Counted from the stretch's first letter, positions 34,880 to 44,409 are shown. The stretch: DNA of 64,000 nucleotides from Acidimicrobiales bacterium (GCA_029247365.1 JAQWLJ010000064.1:87581-151580); one strand, 5' to 3'. Program-made: numbers and translations. The notes: generated from the letters alone by a model not told the origin.

Positions 34880-36433
34880 CTAAAAGCCGAAGGCCCCTCC
34901 CGTCAGGGCTCGGGGGTCGGCCGCCCCGGCCACCGTTCCGTGCTCGGTGATCTCGATTGCATGGGCGTGACCGAACGCGCTCCCTGCCTCGACCTCCGCA
35001 ATGCGGTGACCGCGAGCGGTGAGTCCCTCGGCGACCTCCTGCGGGACATGCTCCTCGAGTTCTACCCGCCGGCCGACGTCAGGCCGCCACGTGTCGAATC
35101 CACTATCCGACGCGATCCGCCACCGCCCCCGGCCAACCGCTCGTCCGGGGTCCTGATCGAAGAGCAACAGGCTCGCGAGCATCTGCAGCACGATCTGGGG
35201 TTGCGCGTCACCACCCATCGTGCCGAGGACGGTGCGGAGCCGGCCATCGCGATGGGTCACGAGAGCCGGGGCCAATGTGTGCGGCGGACGCTTGCCTGCT
35301 CGATACTCGGCCGGGTGGCCGGGCTCGAGGGAGAAGCCCAGGCCGCGGTCGTGAAGGAAGATGCCGCTCGATCCAGCGATGATGTTCGCACCGAAGCCGG
35401 ATGCGTTCGAGTTGATCAGTGAGACCCCCATCCCGTCACCGTCAATAACGCACAGGTAGGTGGTGTCGCCGTCGAACGCAGGGGTTGCCACATCACCGGC
35501 GCGGTCGGGGTCGATCGCGGCCCGGCGGGTTGTGATCCGGTCGGCAGCGAGCAGCTCCGCCGGATCCGCACCATCAAACAGTTGGGAGGGTCGGTCGTGC
35601 GACGCTTGGATTGCAGCCTCGACGAGCAGGTGTGTACCCGCAGGATCGTCGGCGATATCGAAGCCGTCAGCAATCGCGGCGGCCAGGAGCGTCAGGTAAC
35701 CCTGGCTGGTGGGCGGTACCGACCAGATCGTGTGACCAAACGCATCGATGGAGATGGGGGCAACCCAACGCGCCTGCTCGATTTCGAGATCTGACGGTTT
35801 GAACTCGTCGGGTCCGGCCTCGAGCAGGCCAGCCGCGAACTCACCGCCGTAGAAGCCTTGCCGCCCTTCGGCTGCGATCGCCCGCAAAGTTCGCGCCGAG
35901 CCAGGGCGCCGGACGACGTCGCCGGTGTTGCCGGAGGCGGGAAAGTCGTTGTTCGCGATGCCCGCCACCACCGGCAGGCTCCTCGAGAGCAGCGGGTGGA
36001 GTGGGAAACCCTCCTCGGCGTGGCGGATCGCATCGGCGAATACCCGATCGAGTGGCAGCCGGCCGTGCCGGGTGTGTAACGCCAACCACCCGTCGATCGC
36101 CCCTGGCACCGTCACCGCCCGGATGTTGCCCTTCAGCGGGATCATCGTGAGCCCTTCGGCGCGGGCGGCGTCGGGATCGGCACCCGACCCGGCCATGCCA
36201 CTCGCATCAAGCGCCTCCGGTGGGCCGTCGCCGCGGTGCACCAGTGCCCAGAGATCGCCGCCCATTCCGCACATATTGGGGCACGTCACCGAAAGCACCG
36301 CGTTGGCGGCGATTGCGGCGTCAACCGCCGAACCGCCGTCACGCAGGACGTCGACCCCGGCTTGGGTTGCGAGGTGATCGATGGTCGAGACCATCGCGTT
36401 GGGCGCATGACGAGTGACGACAGGAGCGAACAT
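34880..36433 (-). CDS. Gamma-glutamyltransferase family protein (cytoplasmic, Ntn hydrolase)
   Basis: 517 aa. The autoprocessing threonine is at about residue 324 (FDGDTTYLCVIDGDG), where E. coli GGT has TTHYSVVD. N-terminal features GGSAVDAAIAANAVLSV and MCGMGGDLWAL fit the family. Unlike the secreted GGTs it has no signal peptide, and the C-terminal GTMGGDAQPQIVLQML is intact. In a mycothiol-producing host it could act on gamma-glutamyl amides or related compounds rather than glutathione; that is inference. Confidence 0.9.
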   Translation of the reverse strand: MFAPVVTRHAPNAMVSTIDHLATQAGVDVLRDGGSAVDAAIAANAVLSVTCPNMCGMGGDLWALVHRGDGPPEALDASGMAGSGADPDAARAEGLTMIPLKGNIRAVTVPGAIDGWLALHTRHGRLPLDRVFADAIRHAEEGFPLHPLLSRSLPVVAGIANNDFPASGNTGDVVRRPGSARTLRAIAAEGRQGFYGGEFAAGLLEAGPDEFKPSDLEIEQARWVAPISIDAFGHTIWSVPPTSQGYLTLLAAAIADGFDIADDPAGTHLLVEAAIQASHDRPSQLFDGADPAELLAADRITTRRAAIDPDRAGDVATPAFDGDTTYLCVIDGDGMGVSLINSNASGFGANIIAGSSGIFLHDRGLGFSLEPGHPAEYRAGKRPPHTLAPALVTHRDGRLRTVLGTMGGDAQPQIVLQMLASLLLFDQDPGRAVGRGRWRIASDSGFDTWRPDVGRRVELEEHVPQEVAEGLTARGHRIAEVEAGSAFGHAHAIEITEHGTVAGAADPRALTGGAFGF

Positions 36434-36490
36434 TCACGCAGTGTGGCACGCCACGGGAATCAACTTCGAAGGCGATGCGTTGAACACAAC

Positions 36491-36841
36491 ATGCCCGTCG
36501 AACGCATCACCACCGCCGATTCTCACGTCGTCGTCGAGATCGACGGAACGGTGGTCGCCGACACCACCGATGCCCGGGTTCTCTTCGAGACGAACCTGCC
36601 GCCCCGTTATTACATCCCACTCGGCGATGTTCGCAGCGAGTTGCTGACACCGACCGACACCTCGACGCACTGCCCGTACAAGGGCGATGCCCACTACTGG
36701 ACCGTCATGGTCGACGGCACCTCACACACCGACATTGTTTGGAGCTACGGCGACCCGATCCCCGAGTCGGCCGACATCAAGGGCTTCGTGTCGTTCTACC
36801 CCGACAGGGTGACGCTCACCGTCGACGGCATCGCCGCCTGA
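36491..36841 (+). CDS. DUF427 family protein
   Basis: 116 aa from the ATG at 36491 (frame extends upstream without family character). The DUF427 pattern is seen: VVVEIDGTVVADTTDARVLFE, PPRYYIPLGDV, TSTHCPYKGDAHYWTV and WSYGDPIPESADIKGFVSFYPDRV. The function of this small single-domain family is unknown. It is 20 bases upstream of the DinB gene. Confidence 0.88.
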   Translation: MPVERITTADSHVVVEIDGTVVADTTDARVLFETNLPPRYYIPLGDVRSELLTPTDTSTHCPYKGDAHYWTVMVDGTSHTDIVWSYGDPIPESADIKGFVSFYPDRVTLTVDGIAA

Positions 36842-36860
36842 ACCGCCCGAGCATCAAACG

Positions 36861-37373
36861 ATGGCCGATCTCACCCTGCCACCCCGCGACGCGGGTGAGC
36901 GCCAGACACTGCTCGACATGCTCGACCACTACCGCAAGGTCCTCATGCGCAAGGCGGAGGGTCTCACCACAGAGCAGTTGACCCAGGCACTTGCGCCATC
37001 CGACCTCACGATCGGCCGGCTACTGCGACACCTGGCGCTGGTCGAGGACATCTGGTTCCACTGGCGGTTCCTCGGTGGGGGCGTCCTGCGCGACTGGCCA
37101 CAACTGGTCGACGGAGGCGTCGACGGCGTGATGGAGACCGCCGACGGCGAGTCACCGGACGTCCTCCTTGCGCAGATCCAGCGGTCGATCATCCGCAGCG
37201 ACATGATCATCGCTGGCACCGGTTCCCTCGACGCGATCGCCGCCAACCCGGCATTCGACGGGCAGTACCCAAACATGCGCTGGATCCTCGTGCACATGAT
37301 CGAGGAGTATGCCCGCCACTGTGGTCATGCCGACTTCCTCCGCGAGTCGATCGACGGCCGAACCGGCGACTGA
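36861..37373 (+). CDS. DinB/DUF664 family protein, probable mycothiol S-transferase-like
   Basis: 170 aa. The four-helix DinB fold with a histidine triad is visible: His in LLRHLALVED (about 57), and His-Cys-Gly-His-Ala-Asp (about 151-156) in EYARHCGHADFLRESIDG, the signature shared by DUF664 proteins such as mycothiol-dependent transferases. These add mycothiol to electrophiles. The presence of mscR and ino1 in the window makes mycothiol use here plausible. The 85 bases after it hold nothing clear. Confidence 0.85.
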   Translation: MADLTLPPRDAGERQTLLDMLDHYRKVLMRKAEGLTTEQLTQALAPSDLTIGRLLRHLALVEDIWFHWRFLGGGVLRDWPQLVDGGVDGVMETADGESPDVLLAQIQRSIIRSDMIIAGTGSLDAIAANPAFDGQYPNMRWILVHMIEEYARHCGHADFLRESIDGRTGD

Positions 37374-37458
37374 GACGGAGCGGTCGCGGGGTCGAGGCCG
37401 ACGTACTGTTCGCCGAACCGCTGACAGGTTGGGCCTGCCGACACCCAGCGTCGAGTGA

Positions 37459-38292
37459 CTAGCTCCGGACTTCCGCGATTCGCCGGCGGGCGATTTCGAG
37501 GTCGTCGGGGTTGGTGACGCCGACCCAGGGCTCGTCGGTCGGCACAACTCCCACCGTGTAGGTCCCGGCCTGCCGCAGCTCATTGACGACGGTCGGCAAA
37601 AGGAACTCCGTCTTCTCCTCGTCGCCGTGGTCTGTGAGGAACTGTTCGAACCCCGACTCGAGGTGGCCGAATAGTGTCGGCGCGAACACCCAGCAGTTCA
37701 TCGAAGCCACCGCGTTGTCGGTCAACACACCCACCGGGTCGGTCGATGTGATCGAACCGTCGTCTCGGCGTCCGATGCCGTGTGTCTCGACGAGCGATAC
37801 GAGCTCGGTGCCGTCGACACCACAGATGCCGCGCGACACCTCGCCAATCTCGGGCAGTGTCTGGCCGAGCTGGAACCCGGCGAGCAATGCCCGGTTGGCC
37901 GGAAGGCTCGCTGCTGCTGCCGCCAATGCGGTGTAGGTGGATCGGCCGTAATAGTCATCGGCGTTGATCACACAGAACGTGTCGGGCACCTCAGGTGCAG
38001 CGGCGAGGACGGCGTGCGCTGTACCCCACGGCTTGGTCCGGGCCGGGCCGTGGGTGTCTTGGAGCACACAAGCGACGTCGAGGTTTGGGTGCTGGGTCGA
38101 GACGTGTCGCCGCACGTCGTCCTCGATGTCGCTGCGGACGATCAAGACGACCTTCCCCATGCCCGCGTCGAGCGCGTCCTTGATGGCAAAGTCGAGGAAC
38201 GCTTCACCATCGGCACCGATCACAGCAAGTTGCTTTGTGCCACCAAACCTCGAACCGAGGCCCGCCGCCATCACCACAAGAGTCAGGCTCAT
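37459..38292 (-). CDS. Sugar-phosphate nucleotidyltransferase-like protein (GT-A fold)
   Basis: 277 aa from the ATG at 38292. N-terminal VVMAAGLGSRFGGTKQL is the NTP-binding G-x-G-(S/T)-R-F...K loop of glucose-1-phosphate nucleotidyltransferases, and FCVINADDYYG supplies the metal aspartates. It matches the shorter family of proteins that carry the NTP-transferase fold without the full UTP-glucose uridylyltransferase C-terminal part. The substrate is unresolved. It is 37 bases from the histidine phosphatase gene. Confidence 0.82.
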   Translation of the reverse strand: MSLTLVVMAAGLGSRFGGTKQLAVIGADGEAFLDFAIKDALDAGMGKVVLIVRSDIEDDVRRHVSTQHPNLDVACVLQDTHGPARTKPWGTAHAVLAAAPEVPDTFCVINADDYYGRSTYTALAAAAASLPANRALLAGFQLGQTLPEIGEVSRGICGVDGTELVSLVETHGIGRRDDGSITSTDPVGVLTDNAVASMNCWVFAPTLFGHLESGFEQFLTDHGDEEKTEFLLPTVVNELRQAGTYTVGVVPTDEPWVGVTNPDDLEIARRRIAEVRS

Positions 38293-38329
38293 CGGGCGGA
38301 TGGTAACGCCTGAGCCATCGCAGCCGGAG

Positions 38330-38944
38330 TTACCACTCGATGAGATCACTGACGTGATGGGTCTCGTTGAATGAGCGAACCGACCGCACACCGGTGCTGC
38401 TCGCCTGCACCCGGGTCAGACCGCAATAGTCAGCCCGCATGGCAAACACGTCGTCCACCCCCATGATCGTCTTCAGGTACACCGCGATCACCATGCCGTG
38501 GCAGAAGACGGCGACCCGTCGCCCCTTGTTCGTTGCGATGACGTGTTCGAACCCACGGTGCACCCGATCCTGGAAAGCGTCGAGGCCGTCGCTGAACACA
38601 AGGTCCTCGCGCGATTCGGCGTCGAAGAAATGGGCTGTGTCAGGATCGTCGGGCGAGATTTCCTCGAGCGGGACGTAGACCTTCGAGGCGTGGTCGCTCT
38701 CCTTGAGCTCATCGATCCGCTCGATCTCGAGCCCCAGCATGTTGGCGGTGGGCAGTGCTGTTTGGTGTGCCCGCTGCATCGTCGACGACACCACGTGATG
38801 GATCGAATGGTTGCGCAGGAAGTCAGCCGCCCGTGATGCTTGCTGGTGACCAAGGTCTGACAGTTCGGGGTCAGCCACCGCCTCCGACTCTTCCTCGACC
38901 ACCTGGCGGACGGGCCGTCCATGCCGGAAAATATAGAGATCCAC
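38330..38944 (-). CDS. Histidine phosphatase family protein (phosphoglycerate mutase-like)
   Basis: 204 aa. Phospho-histidine in FRHGRPV, second Arg in STMQRA, and VAVFCHGMVIAVYL for the second His. It resembles the protein at 17463-18107 (shared RHGRPV, EADPELSDLG/IADPTLDEHG and a central KVYVP motif), so both may be members of one lineage-specific group. It ends 37 bases before the nucleotidyltransferase gene and lies 20 bases downstream of menC. Confidence 0.9.
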   Translation of the reverse strand: MDLYIFRHGRPVRQVVEEESEAVADPELSDLGHQQASRAADFLRNHSIHHVVSSTMQRAHQTALPTANMLGLEIERIDELKESDHASKVYVPLEEISPDDPDTAHFFDAESREDLVFSDGLDAFQDRVHRGFEHVIATNKGRRVAVFCHGMVIAVYLKTIMGVDDVFAMRADYCGLTRVQASSTGVRSVRSFNETHHVSDLIEW

Positions 38945-38964
38945 CGCCGGGAGGGTACTGCGAC

Positions 38965-39990
38965 TCAGGTAGGACTCACGCCGAGCCCGGGCCGGGTCGG
39001 GACTACAACGTGACCATCCTCGATTGGGAGCCCCCGCGCAACGTCGTCGGCAAGCAACATTGAGGTTGCCACCCCGTGCGCGACCTCCGAACCAGCTGCG
39101 GCTGCGACGTGCACGGCGTGGGCGACTCCAATAGCGCTGTCGATCATCGAGGTGACGACCGCCGTCGCTCCCGCCGTCCGAGCGAGGTCGATCGCCCGCA
39201 TCGCCACGTCAGGACCGCCGAGGGCCTGCGGTTTCACCACAACGACGTTGATCGCTCCACTGCTGAGGGCTCGAGCGATGTCGTCGACAGTTCGGGCCGA
39301 CTCGTCGACTGCGACGGGGACGGAGCTCTGCGAACCCACCGTCGCGATGGCATCGATCCCGGCGGTCGGCTCCTCGCAGAACGCCACGCCACTATCGGCC
39401 AGTCGGTGCAGGGTCTCGATCGCGGTGTCGACGTCCCATGCCCCGTTGGCGTCGAGCCGTATCTCGACATCGTCGCCAACTGCTCGCCGGATCGCCCCGA
39501 CTCGGGCCACGTCTACAGCTGGCGATGCCGCGCCGACTTTGAGCTTCAGTGTGGTGAAACCGGCAGTAACCGCTTGGGACGCTTCGTCCACGGCTCGATC
39601 TGTCTCCGTCGCGCCGATCGACGCATTGACGCGCACACGCTCGACCGCCGTGTCAGCGAGGAGTCTGGCCAGGGGGATGCCGGCACGTTGGGCTGAGAGG
39701 TCATAGACCGCGCCAGCCAACGCAGCCCGGGCCTCGGGGACCGCAGCGAGCATGTCGAGCACATCGTCGAGGGGTTCGGAACCGAACCTCGCAGCTGCCA
39801 CCGTGAGTTGGTTGGTCACCTCGTTGAGCGAGGAGCGCGACCAGCCCACCATTGGGCACGCATCCCCCCAACCGGTCAACCGGCCCTCGGCCAGCGACAC
39901 GAGGACGCCGCGCCGCGACTCGATCGACCGGTAGGAGGTCACCATCGGCGACACGAGCGGCAACTCGTAGGGCCCGACGTCGAAGCTCAC
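38965..39990 (-). CDS. menC: o-Succinylbenzoate synthase
   Basis: 341 aa enolase-superfamily enzyme that dehydrates SHCHC to o-succinylbenzoate in menaquinone synthesis. All catalytic parts are present: the KxK pair in LKLKVG, Asp in RLDANGAWD, Glu in FCEEP, Asp in VAVDES and the second Lys in VVKPQ. The GTG at 39990 overlaps the menH stop by four bases (GTGA). It is the last men gene of the coupled operon menF-menD-menH-menC. Confidence 0.93.
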   Translation of the reverse strand: MSFDVGPYELPLVSPMVTSYRSIESRRGVLVSLAEGRLTGWGDACPMVGWSRSSLNEVTNQLTVAAARFGSEPLDDVLDMLAAVPEARAALAGAVYDLSAQRAGIPLARLLADTAVERVRVNASIGATETDRAVDEASQAVTAGFTTLKLKVGAASPAVDVARVGAIRRAVGDDVEIRLDANGAWDVDTAIETLHRLADSGVAFCEEPTAGIDAIATVGSQSSVPVAVDESARTVDDIARALSSGAINVVVVKPQALGGPDVAMRAIDLARTAGATAVVTSMIDSAIGVAHAVHVAAAAGSEVAHGVATSMLLADDVARGLPIEDGHVVVPTRPGLGVSPT

Positions 39991-40724
39991 GCCCGACCCT
40001 GGGTGGCAAGGATCACGTCGACTACGGCATCTGGCTGCTCAAGGTGCGCAGCATGCCCTGCGCCGTCGATGACATGGACCGATGCCGCCGGCATCGCATC
40101 GGCGAGGTCGCTGGCGATCGCCACGAACTTTATGTCGTCGGCGCCAGCGATGAGCGCAACCGGCATGGTGCATGCACCGAGGTCGCGGTGAAGCGGACGC
40201 ATCCGGCCGGTCGAGTTGGCCCGCAGGCTCCGGGCCAGCGCAACCGGATCGTTGCCGAGCCGCTGAGCGCGGGCTGCGGCGAGGAAGCCGTCACCCAGCC
40301 GCGCCTGCGTTGCGAACAACGGGTTCGCCATCCACTGATCGACGAACCCTTCGAGATCGCTAAGGATTTGAGCTGCCAACGCATCATCGGACGCCGCCCG
40401 GGCGGCGCGCGCTTCGGTGTCGATCAGTCCCGCCGATGCACCGATCAGGCTGAGTGATCGCACCTGCCTGGGATATCGACACGCAGCCGTAAGTGCGACC
40501 CGACCACCCATCGAGTAGCCGACCAGATGGACCGGCTGTGCATGTCGGCCAAGCACGGCTTCGGCCATCGCGTCGATGGAGTAGGCCGCAGCGTCGTTCG
40601 GATGTGGGCCGGGACCGTGGCCGGCAAGATCAACAGCGTCGATCGGTCCGGTAAGCCGAGCCGTGATCCTCTTCATTGCGCCGGCGTCGCCGGTGAAGCC
40701 ATGGAGTACGACCGTCGGTGTCAT
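39987..40724 (-). CDS. menH: 2-succinyl-6-hydroxy-2,4-cyclohexadiene-1-carboxylate synthase
   Basis: 245 aa alpha/beta hydrolase that eliminates pyruvate from SEPHCHC. N-terminal VVLHGFTGD oxyanion region, nucleophile Gly-Tyr-Ser-Met-Gly-Gly, Asp in LIAGADDIK and His in DGAGHAAHLEQP. The ATG overlaps the menD stop by four bases and its stop overlaps menC, so translation of the men genes is coupled. The call rests on the operon context as much as on the fold. Confidence 0.9.
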   Translation of the reverse strand: MTPTVVLHGFTGDAGAMKRITARLTGPIDAVDLAGHGPGPHPNDAAAYSIDAMAEAVLGRHAQPVHLVGYSMGGRVALTAACRYPRQVRSLSLIGASAGLIDTEARAARAASDDALAAQILSDLEGFVDQWMANPLFATQARLGDGFLAAARAQRLGNDPVALARSLRANSTGRMRPLHRDLGACTMPVALIAGADDIKFVAIASDLADAMPAASVHVIDGAGHAAHLEQPDAVVDVILATQGRA

Positions 40725-42394
40725 GGCGTGATTGCGTCGCCCACAGCGGTGCGTACGGCCACCCGAGTGGCCATGTCGTGGTCGGGGTCGATCCGCACGA
40801 TGAGGAGATCGACCCCGGGTTCGGTGCGGGCGGTCGCGGTCCGCAAGGCCTCGCGCAGGTCGTCGTCCTCTCCGACGAGGGTGACGTCGATGCCCGCCAA
40901 CCCGTCGAGCTGACCGAGGTCAATGCCGTGTGGTGTGCGAAAGATCGTGTCATAGGCGTCGTCGGCGATACGGCCGTTGATCGGCAGCATCGAGAAGATC
41001 TGCCCGCCGTCATTGTCGACACACACAACGGTGAGATGTTTGCCGACTCGAGCGACACCCAGCAGGCCACCAATGTCGTGGAGGAGCGCGAGGTCACCGG
41101 TGAAGACGACGACCGGGGTATCGAGCTGGGTCGCCACCCCGAGCGCAGTCGATGTGATCCCGTCGATGCCGGCGGCCCCGCGGTTCCCTACGAAGGTGAG
41201 CTGCGTGCCGGCCTCGACATAGGAGTCGAGATCGCGAGGCGGCATCGAGTTCGAGGTCATGACCACTGCATCAGCGGGGAGGGCTCCGCAGAGGTCTCGA
41301 ACCACTGATGCGCTGACGCGTTCCGATATCGAGATGATCTGATCGATCGCTGCCGACGCTGCAGCGTCGAGTTCCCGCCACTGCGTCAGCCAGCCAGGGT
41401 CAGTTGATGGACTCATAGAGTCGGCGGGCCACGTCCTCAAATGGTGGGTTGTTGTGAACGAGGCGTCGTGCCAACGCTGCTCGGGATCGATGGTGATCAC
41501 CCGTTCGGGGGACACTCGTTCGAGCCACTGGTTGACCGGCGCGGTCGTCGTCGCTCCACCAACCCGAACGACGACATCGGGACGCAGGCGGTCGACCGCT
41601 GGGTGTTTGAGCAGGTGTTCCGAGGTCGAAAGGGCATCTTCTGACCGCGCCTGAGAAAGGGGTTCACCGATCAGCGGCCACCCTCTTGCCCGAGCGAAGT
41701 GAGCCGCTTCGTGGGCAAGGCCGCGCTGGGCATCGAGTCCGTTTGCTGCGTCGGGGCCCAGGACGACCACGCCGTTGCCGCCGAGCAACCCATCGGCGGG
41801 CTCCGACACCGAGTCGACGGTCGATACCGGCGTCAGGTTGTCGTGCCGGACCGGCACGCCGGCTAACGGCTCGAGCGGCTTGCGGAGCGGCCAGTTGAGG
41901 TGGACGGGGCCGCGCCGCGGTCCGACCGACTGTTCGTGAGCTCGCATCGCCGTCAAGCGAGCCGCTGATTCGGACCAGTCGCTGGGAACAGGCAGGTCGG
42001 CGAACCACCGCACGTTGGTGCCGTAGATACCGACTTGGTCGATGGTCTGGCCCGCACCCCAGTCACGCAGCTCGGGCGGTCGATCGGCGGTGCAGACGAT
42101 CATCGGCACGCACGAGTGATGCGCTTCGACCACCGCTGGCAGGTAGTTGGCCGCTGCAGTGCCCGACGTACAGATCAGAACAGAGGGTCGACCCGAGGCG
42201 CGTGCCTGCCCGAGCGCAAAGAACGCAGCGGAGCGCTCGTCGAGCTGGACGTGGGTTCGTAAGTCGGGGTGGGCGTGGAACGTGACTGCCAGCGGCGTCG
42301 AACGCGACCCCGGGGAGATAACGATGTCGCGCACGCCGAGCGAGGCGAGGGCGCCGGCGAACGCAGCGATCGGGTCGTACACCGGGTCGGTCAC
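40721..42394 (-). CDS. menD: 2-succinyl-5-enolpyruvyl-6-hydroxy-3-cyclohexene-1-carboxylate synthase
   Basis: 557 aa thiamine-diphosphate enzyme joining isochorismate and 2-oxoglutarate. N-terminal VISPGSRSTPLAVTF, the activating Glu in VQLDERSAAFFALG, CTSGTAAANYLPAV and ADRPPELRDWGAGQTIDQ are MenD hallmarks. The Mg-ThDP part has GDLALLHDIGGLL and VCVDNDGGQIFSMLP. GTG start overlaps the end of the isochorismate synthase fusion by four bases (GTGA), fitting the substrate flow. Confidence 0.95.
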   Translation of the reverse strand: MTDPVYDPIAAFAGALASLGVRDIVISPGSRSTPLAVTFHAHPDLRTHVQLDERSAAFFALGQARASGRPSVLICTSGTAAANYLPAVVEAHHSCVPMIVCTADRPPELRDWGAGQTIDQVGIYGTNVRWFADLPVPSDWSESAARLTAMRAHEQSVGPRRGPVHLNWPLRKPLEPLAGVPVRHDNLTPVSTVDSVSEPADGLLGGNGVVVLGPDAANGLDAQRGLAHEAAHFARARGWPLIGEPLSQARSEDALSTSEHLLKHPAVDRLRPDVVVRVGGATTTAPVNQWLERVSPERVITIDPEQRWHDASFTTTHHLRTWPADSMSPSTDPGWLTQWRELDAAASAAIDQIISISERVSASVVRDLCGALPADAVVMTSNSMPPRDLDSYVEAGTQLTFVGNRGAAGIDGITSTALGVATQLDTPVVVFTGDLALLHDIGGLLGVARVGKHLTVVCVDNDGGQIFSMLPINGRIADDAYDTIFRTPHGIDLGQLDGLAGIDVTLVGEDDDLREALRTATARTEPGVDLLIVRIDPDHDMATRVAVRTAVGDAITP

Positions 42395-44409
42395 GTGTCG
42401 CTCCGTTTCGTGGCTGACTCCATCACGTCGAGCAGGGCTCGGAGCTTCACCGAGGTCTCGGCGAGCTCATCCTCGGGAACCGAATCGGCGACGATCCCGG
42501 CTCCGGAGAACAGCGTGACCTGCGACTCGTCGACGAGGGCAGACCGCAGCGCAACCCGGAGTTCGCCGTTGCCATCGAGATCGCACCAGCCAACCGGCGC
42601 TGCGTACCAGCCACGGTCGAAATCCTCCCTGGCCCGAAGCCACTCCACGGCCGGATCAGACGGTGTGCCTCCGACCGCAGGACTCGGATGCAATACGTTC
42701 GCCACTCGCAGGACGTCCATGTCGCTCACCCCGCCGGCGCGGCGCTCGACCCGAGCGGTGATCGGTGTGCGCAGGTGCTGCACACGGGCGAGTCGCATAA
42801 TCCCAGGCTCGTTGGGCGTCTCGCCCACCAGACCCAGCGTCGCTAGCCGAGCGGTGATGTCGTCAACCACGAACTGGTGCTCGGACCGGACCTTGGGCGA
42901 TGCCAGCATCTCCGCCGCAAGTGCTGCGTTGCTTGTTTCGTCCACTCCGGTGCCGATGGTCCCCGCGAGCGCCACGGTCGAGACCTCGCGCCCATCGAGG
43001 GTGACGAGGCGCTCCGGGCTGGCGCCGATGAACGCCCGATTGCCGACGCCGAACGCGAAGGTGGCGCACGCGGGGAACCGGTCCACCAGACCACGCAGAA
43101 CAGCGGCCGTGGCGATGGGGCCACGCACGAGCGTCCGGGCCAGCACGACCTTGTCGAGAGCCCCCGACCGGATCTCGGCAATGCCGTCAGTAACGAGTTG
43201 GACGTAGTCGGGATCGCTGCCGACAACGTCGCCGGCGACGATCGTGCCGACCACCGGCGCCGGCGGGGCGGGGGCGGATGCCATCTGCTCGAGCCGCGCC
43301 TCGAGCAGATCGAGCGCAGCCGTCTCGTCGTCGCCCTCGGCGAGCGCCGTGGCGGCGAGCAGCCACGAGCCGTCGGCGCGGTCGACAACGGTCACTTCAG
43401 GCAGGATCCAGCGGGCGTCGGGGAACCCGGTCCAGTCGGGAGCCACGGGCCGGTTCCCGCACGAAAACGAGAAGCCCCCAACGAGCACGGGCGCAGGAGC
43501 GTCGGCCGGGCCGTGTCGGCGGATCCGGGCACCGAGCGCGGCCCTTGCGGCGGAGGCGGCAGAGAAACGGGAGTCGCCATGCGGTTCGATCACTTCGGCA
43601 GCGCCGAGCGCAACGAGCGCAAAGCCGTCATCGGGCCGCACCCACAGCGACCGGTAGTGGTCGTTCGCCGCCCCGTAGACCGCTACCGGGTCGACTCGGT
43701 CGTCGAGTTTGCGGGCGAAGACCACGACGCCGCCTCCGACCGACGTGTCGTCGCCGAGTCGGGCCAGGGCCCGGGTGCGGAGTGTGCGTTCGAAGTGGCT
43801 GCCGACAAGCTTCGAGGCCACTGGCACGAGCCGGTGCATGAGACCGACCAGCTCGTCTCGGTCGCGTCCCTTCGCATCGCTGTTGCGCTTGAACAGCTCG
43901 ATGGCATCATCGACAACGTCTTCGACGTGTGTGGCGTGACGCATGGCGAGCGCGGTGAGCTCTTCGAGCGATACACCTTCGCTGACAAGGGTTCGGGCGG
44001 CGATGAGCATGTCGACGGCGTCGGCGGCGAACCGCTGCTCATCGCCTTTTCCAACCGGGGTGAGCAGTCCAGCGCTGACCACGACGTCGATGATGAACTC
44101 GGGTACCTCGGCCCGACGGGCGAGCTCGGTCTTGTCGAGGTCGGGATCGGCGGCATTTTGATCGGCGAGGTCGACGAGCAGGCCGGTTGCGTCGTTGGTC
44201 GACAGGTCGCGGATCTGAGCGAGGCTGAATCCCTGCTGGGCGAGGCCCTTGATTTGTCGAATACGGTCGAGATGACGATCGTCGTAGAAGGCGCGCCGGC
44301 CCTCGTGACGCGGTGCGTGCAGCAGTTTCTCGCGCTGGTAGTAGCGCACGGTGTCGACCGCAACGCCGGTGGCGTCGGCGAGTTCCTCGACGAGATACTC
44401 CACTGCCAC
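42391..44409 (-). CDS. menF: MerR-family regulator fused to isochorismate synthase
   Basis: 672 aa in one uninterrupted frame. Residues about 1-75 are a MerR winged helix (VRYYQREKLL, GRRAFYDDRHLDRI, GFSLAQIRDL), and 76-215 match the second helical half of full-length actinobacterial MerR proteins. From about 225 the chorismate-utilising fold begins: Lys420 in LDKVVLAR is the usual catalytic base, then GASPERLV, VALAGTIGTG, SEHQFVVDDI, LRTPITARV, HPSPAVGGTPSD and FSGAGIV, the isochorismate synthase pattern. It should make isochorismate for MenD and may also bind DNA. A GTG at 44403, with TAGGAT just upstream, would give a leaderless start two codons later. No ICS-only start signal was seen. 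Confidence 0.9.
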   Translation of the reverse strand: MAVEYLVEELADATGVAVDTVRYYQREKLLHAPRHEGRRAFYDDRHLDRIRQIKGLAQQGFSLAQIRDLSTNDATGLLVDLADQNAADPDLDKTELARRAEVPEFIIDVVVSAGLLTPVGKGDEQRFAADAVDMLIAARTLVSEGVSLEELTALAMRHATHVEDVVDDAIELFKRNSDAKGRDRDELVGLMHRLVPVASKLVGSHFERTLRTRALARLGDDTSVGGGVVVFARKLDDRVDPVAVYGAANDHYRSLWVRPDDGFALVALGAAEVIEPHGDSRFSAASAARAALGARIRRHGPADAPAPVLVGGFSFSCGNRPVAPDWTGFPDARWILPEVTVVDRADGSWLLAATALAEGDDETAALDLLEARLEQMASAPAPPAPVVGTIVAGDVVGSDPDYVQLVTDGIAEIRSGALDKVVLARTLVRGPIATAAVLRGLVDRFPACATFAFGVGNRAFIGASPERLVTLDGREVSTVALAGTIGTGVDETSNAALAAEMLASPKVRSEHQFVVDDITARLATLGLVGETPNEPGIMRLARVQHLRTPITARVERRAGGVSDMDVLRVANVLHPSPAVGGTPSDPAVEWLRAREDFDRGWYAAPVGWCDLDGNGELRVALRSALVDESQVTLFSGAGIVADSVPEDELAETSVKLRALLDVMESATKRSDT

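Noticed and set aside
42391..44409. Assembly frameshift joining two genes into the MerR-menF fusion
   Set aside because: Both domains lie in the same frame and no disrupted codon pattern is seen at the join; a missing stop cannot be excluded from one sequence but nothing suggests it.
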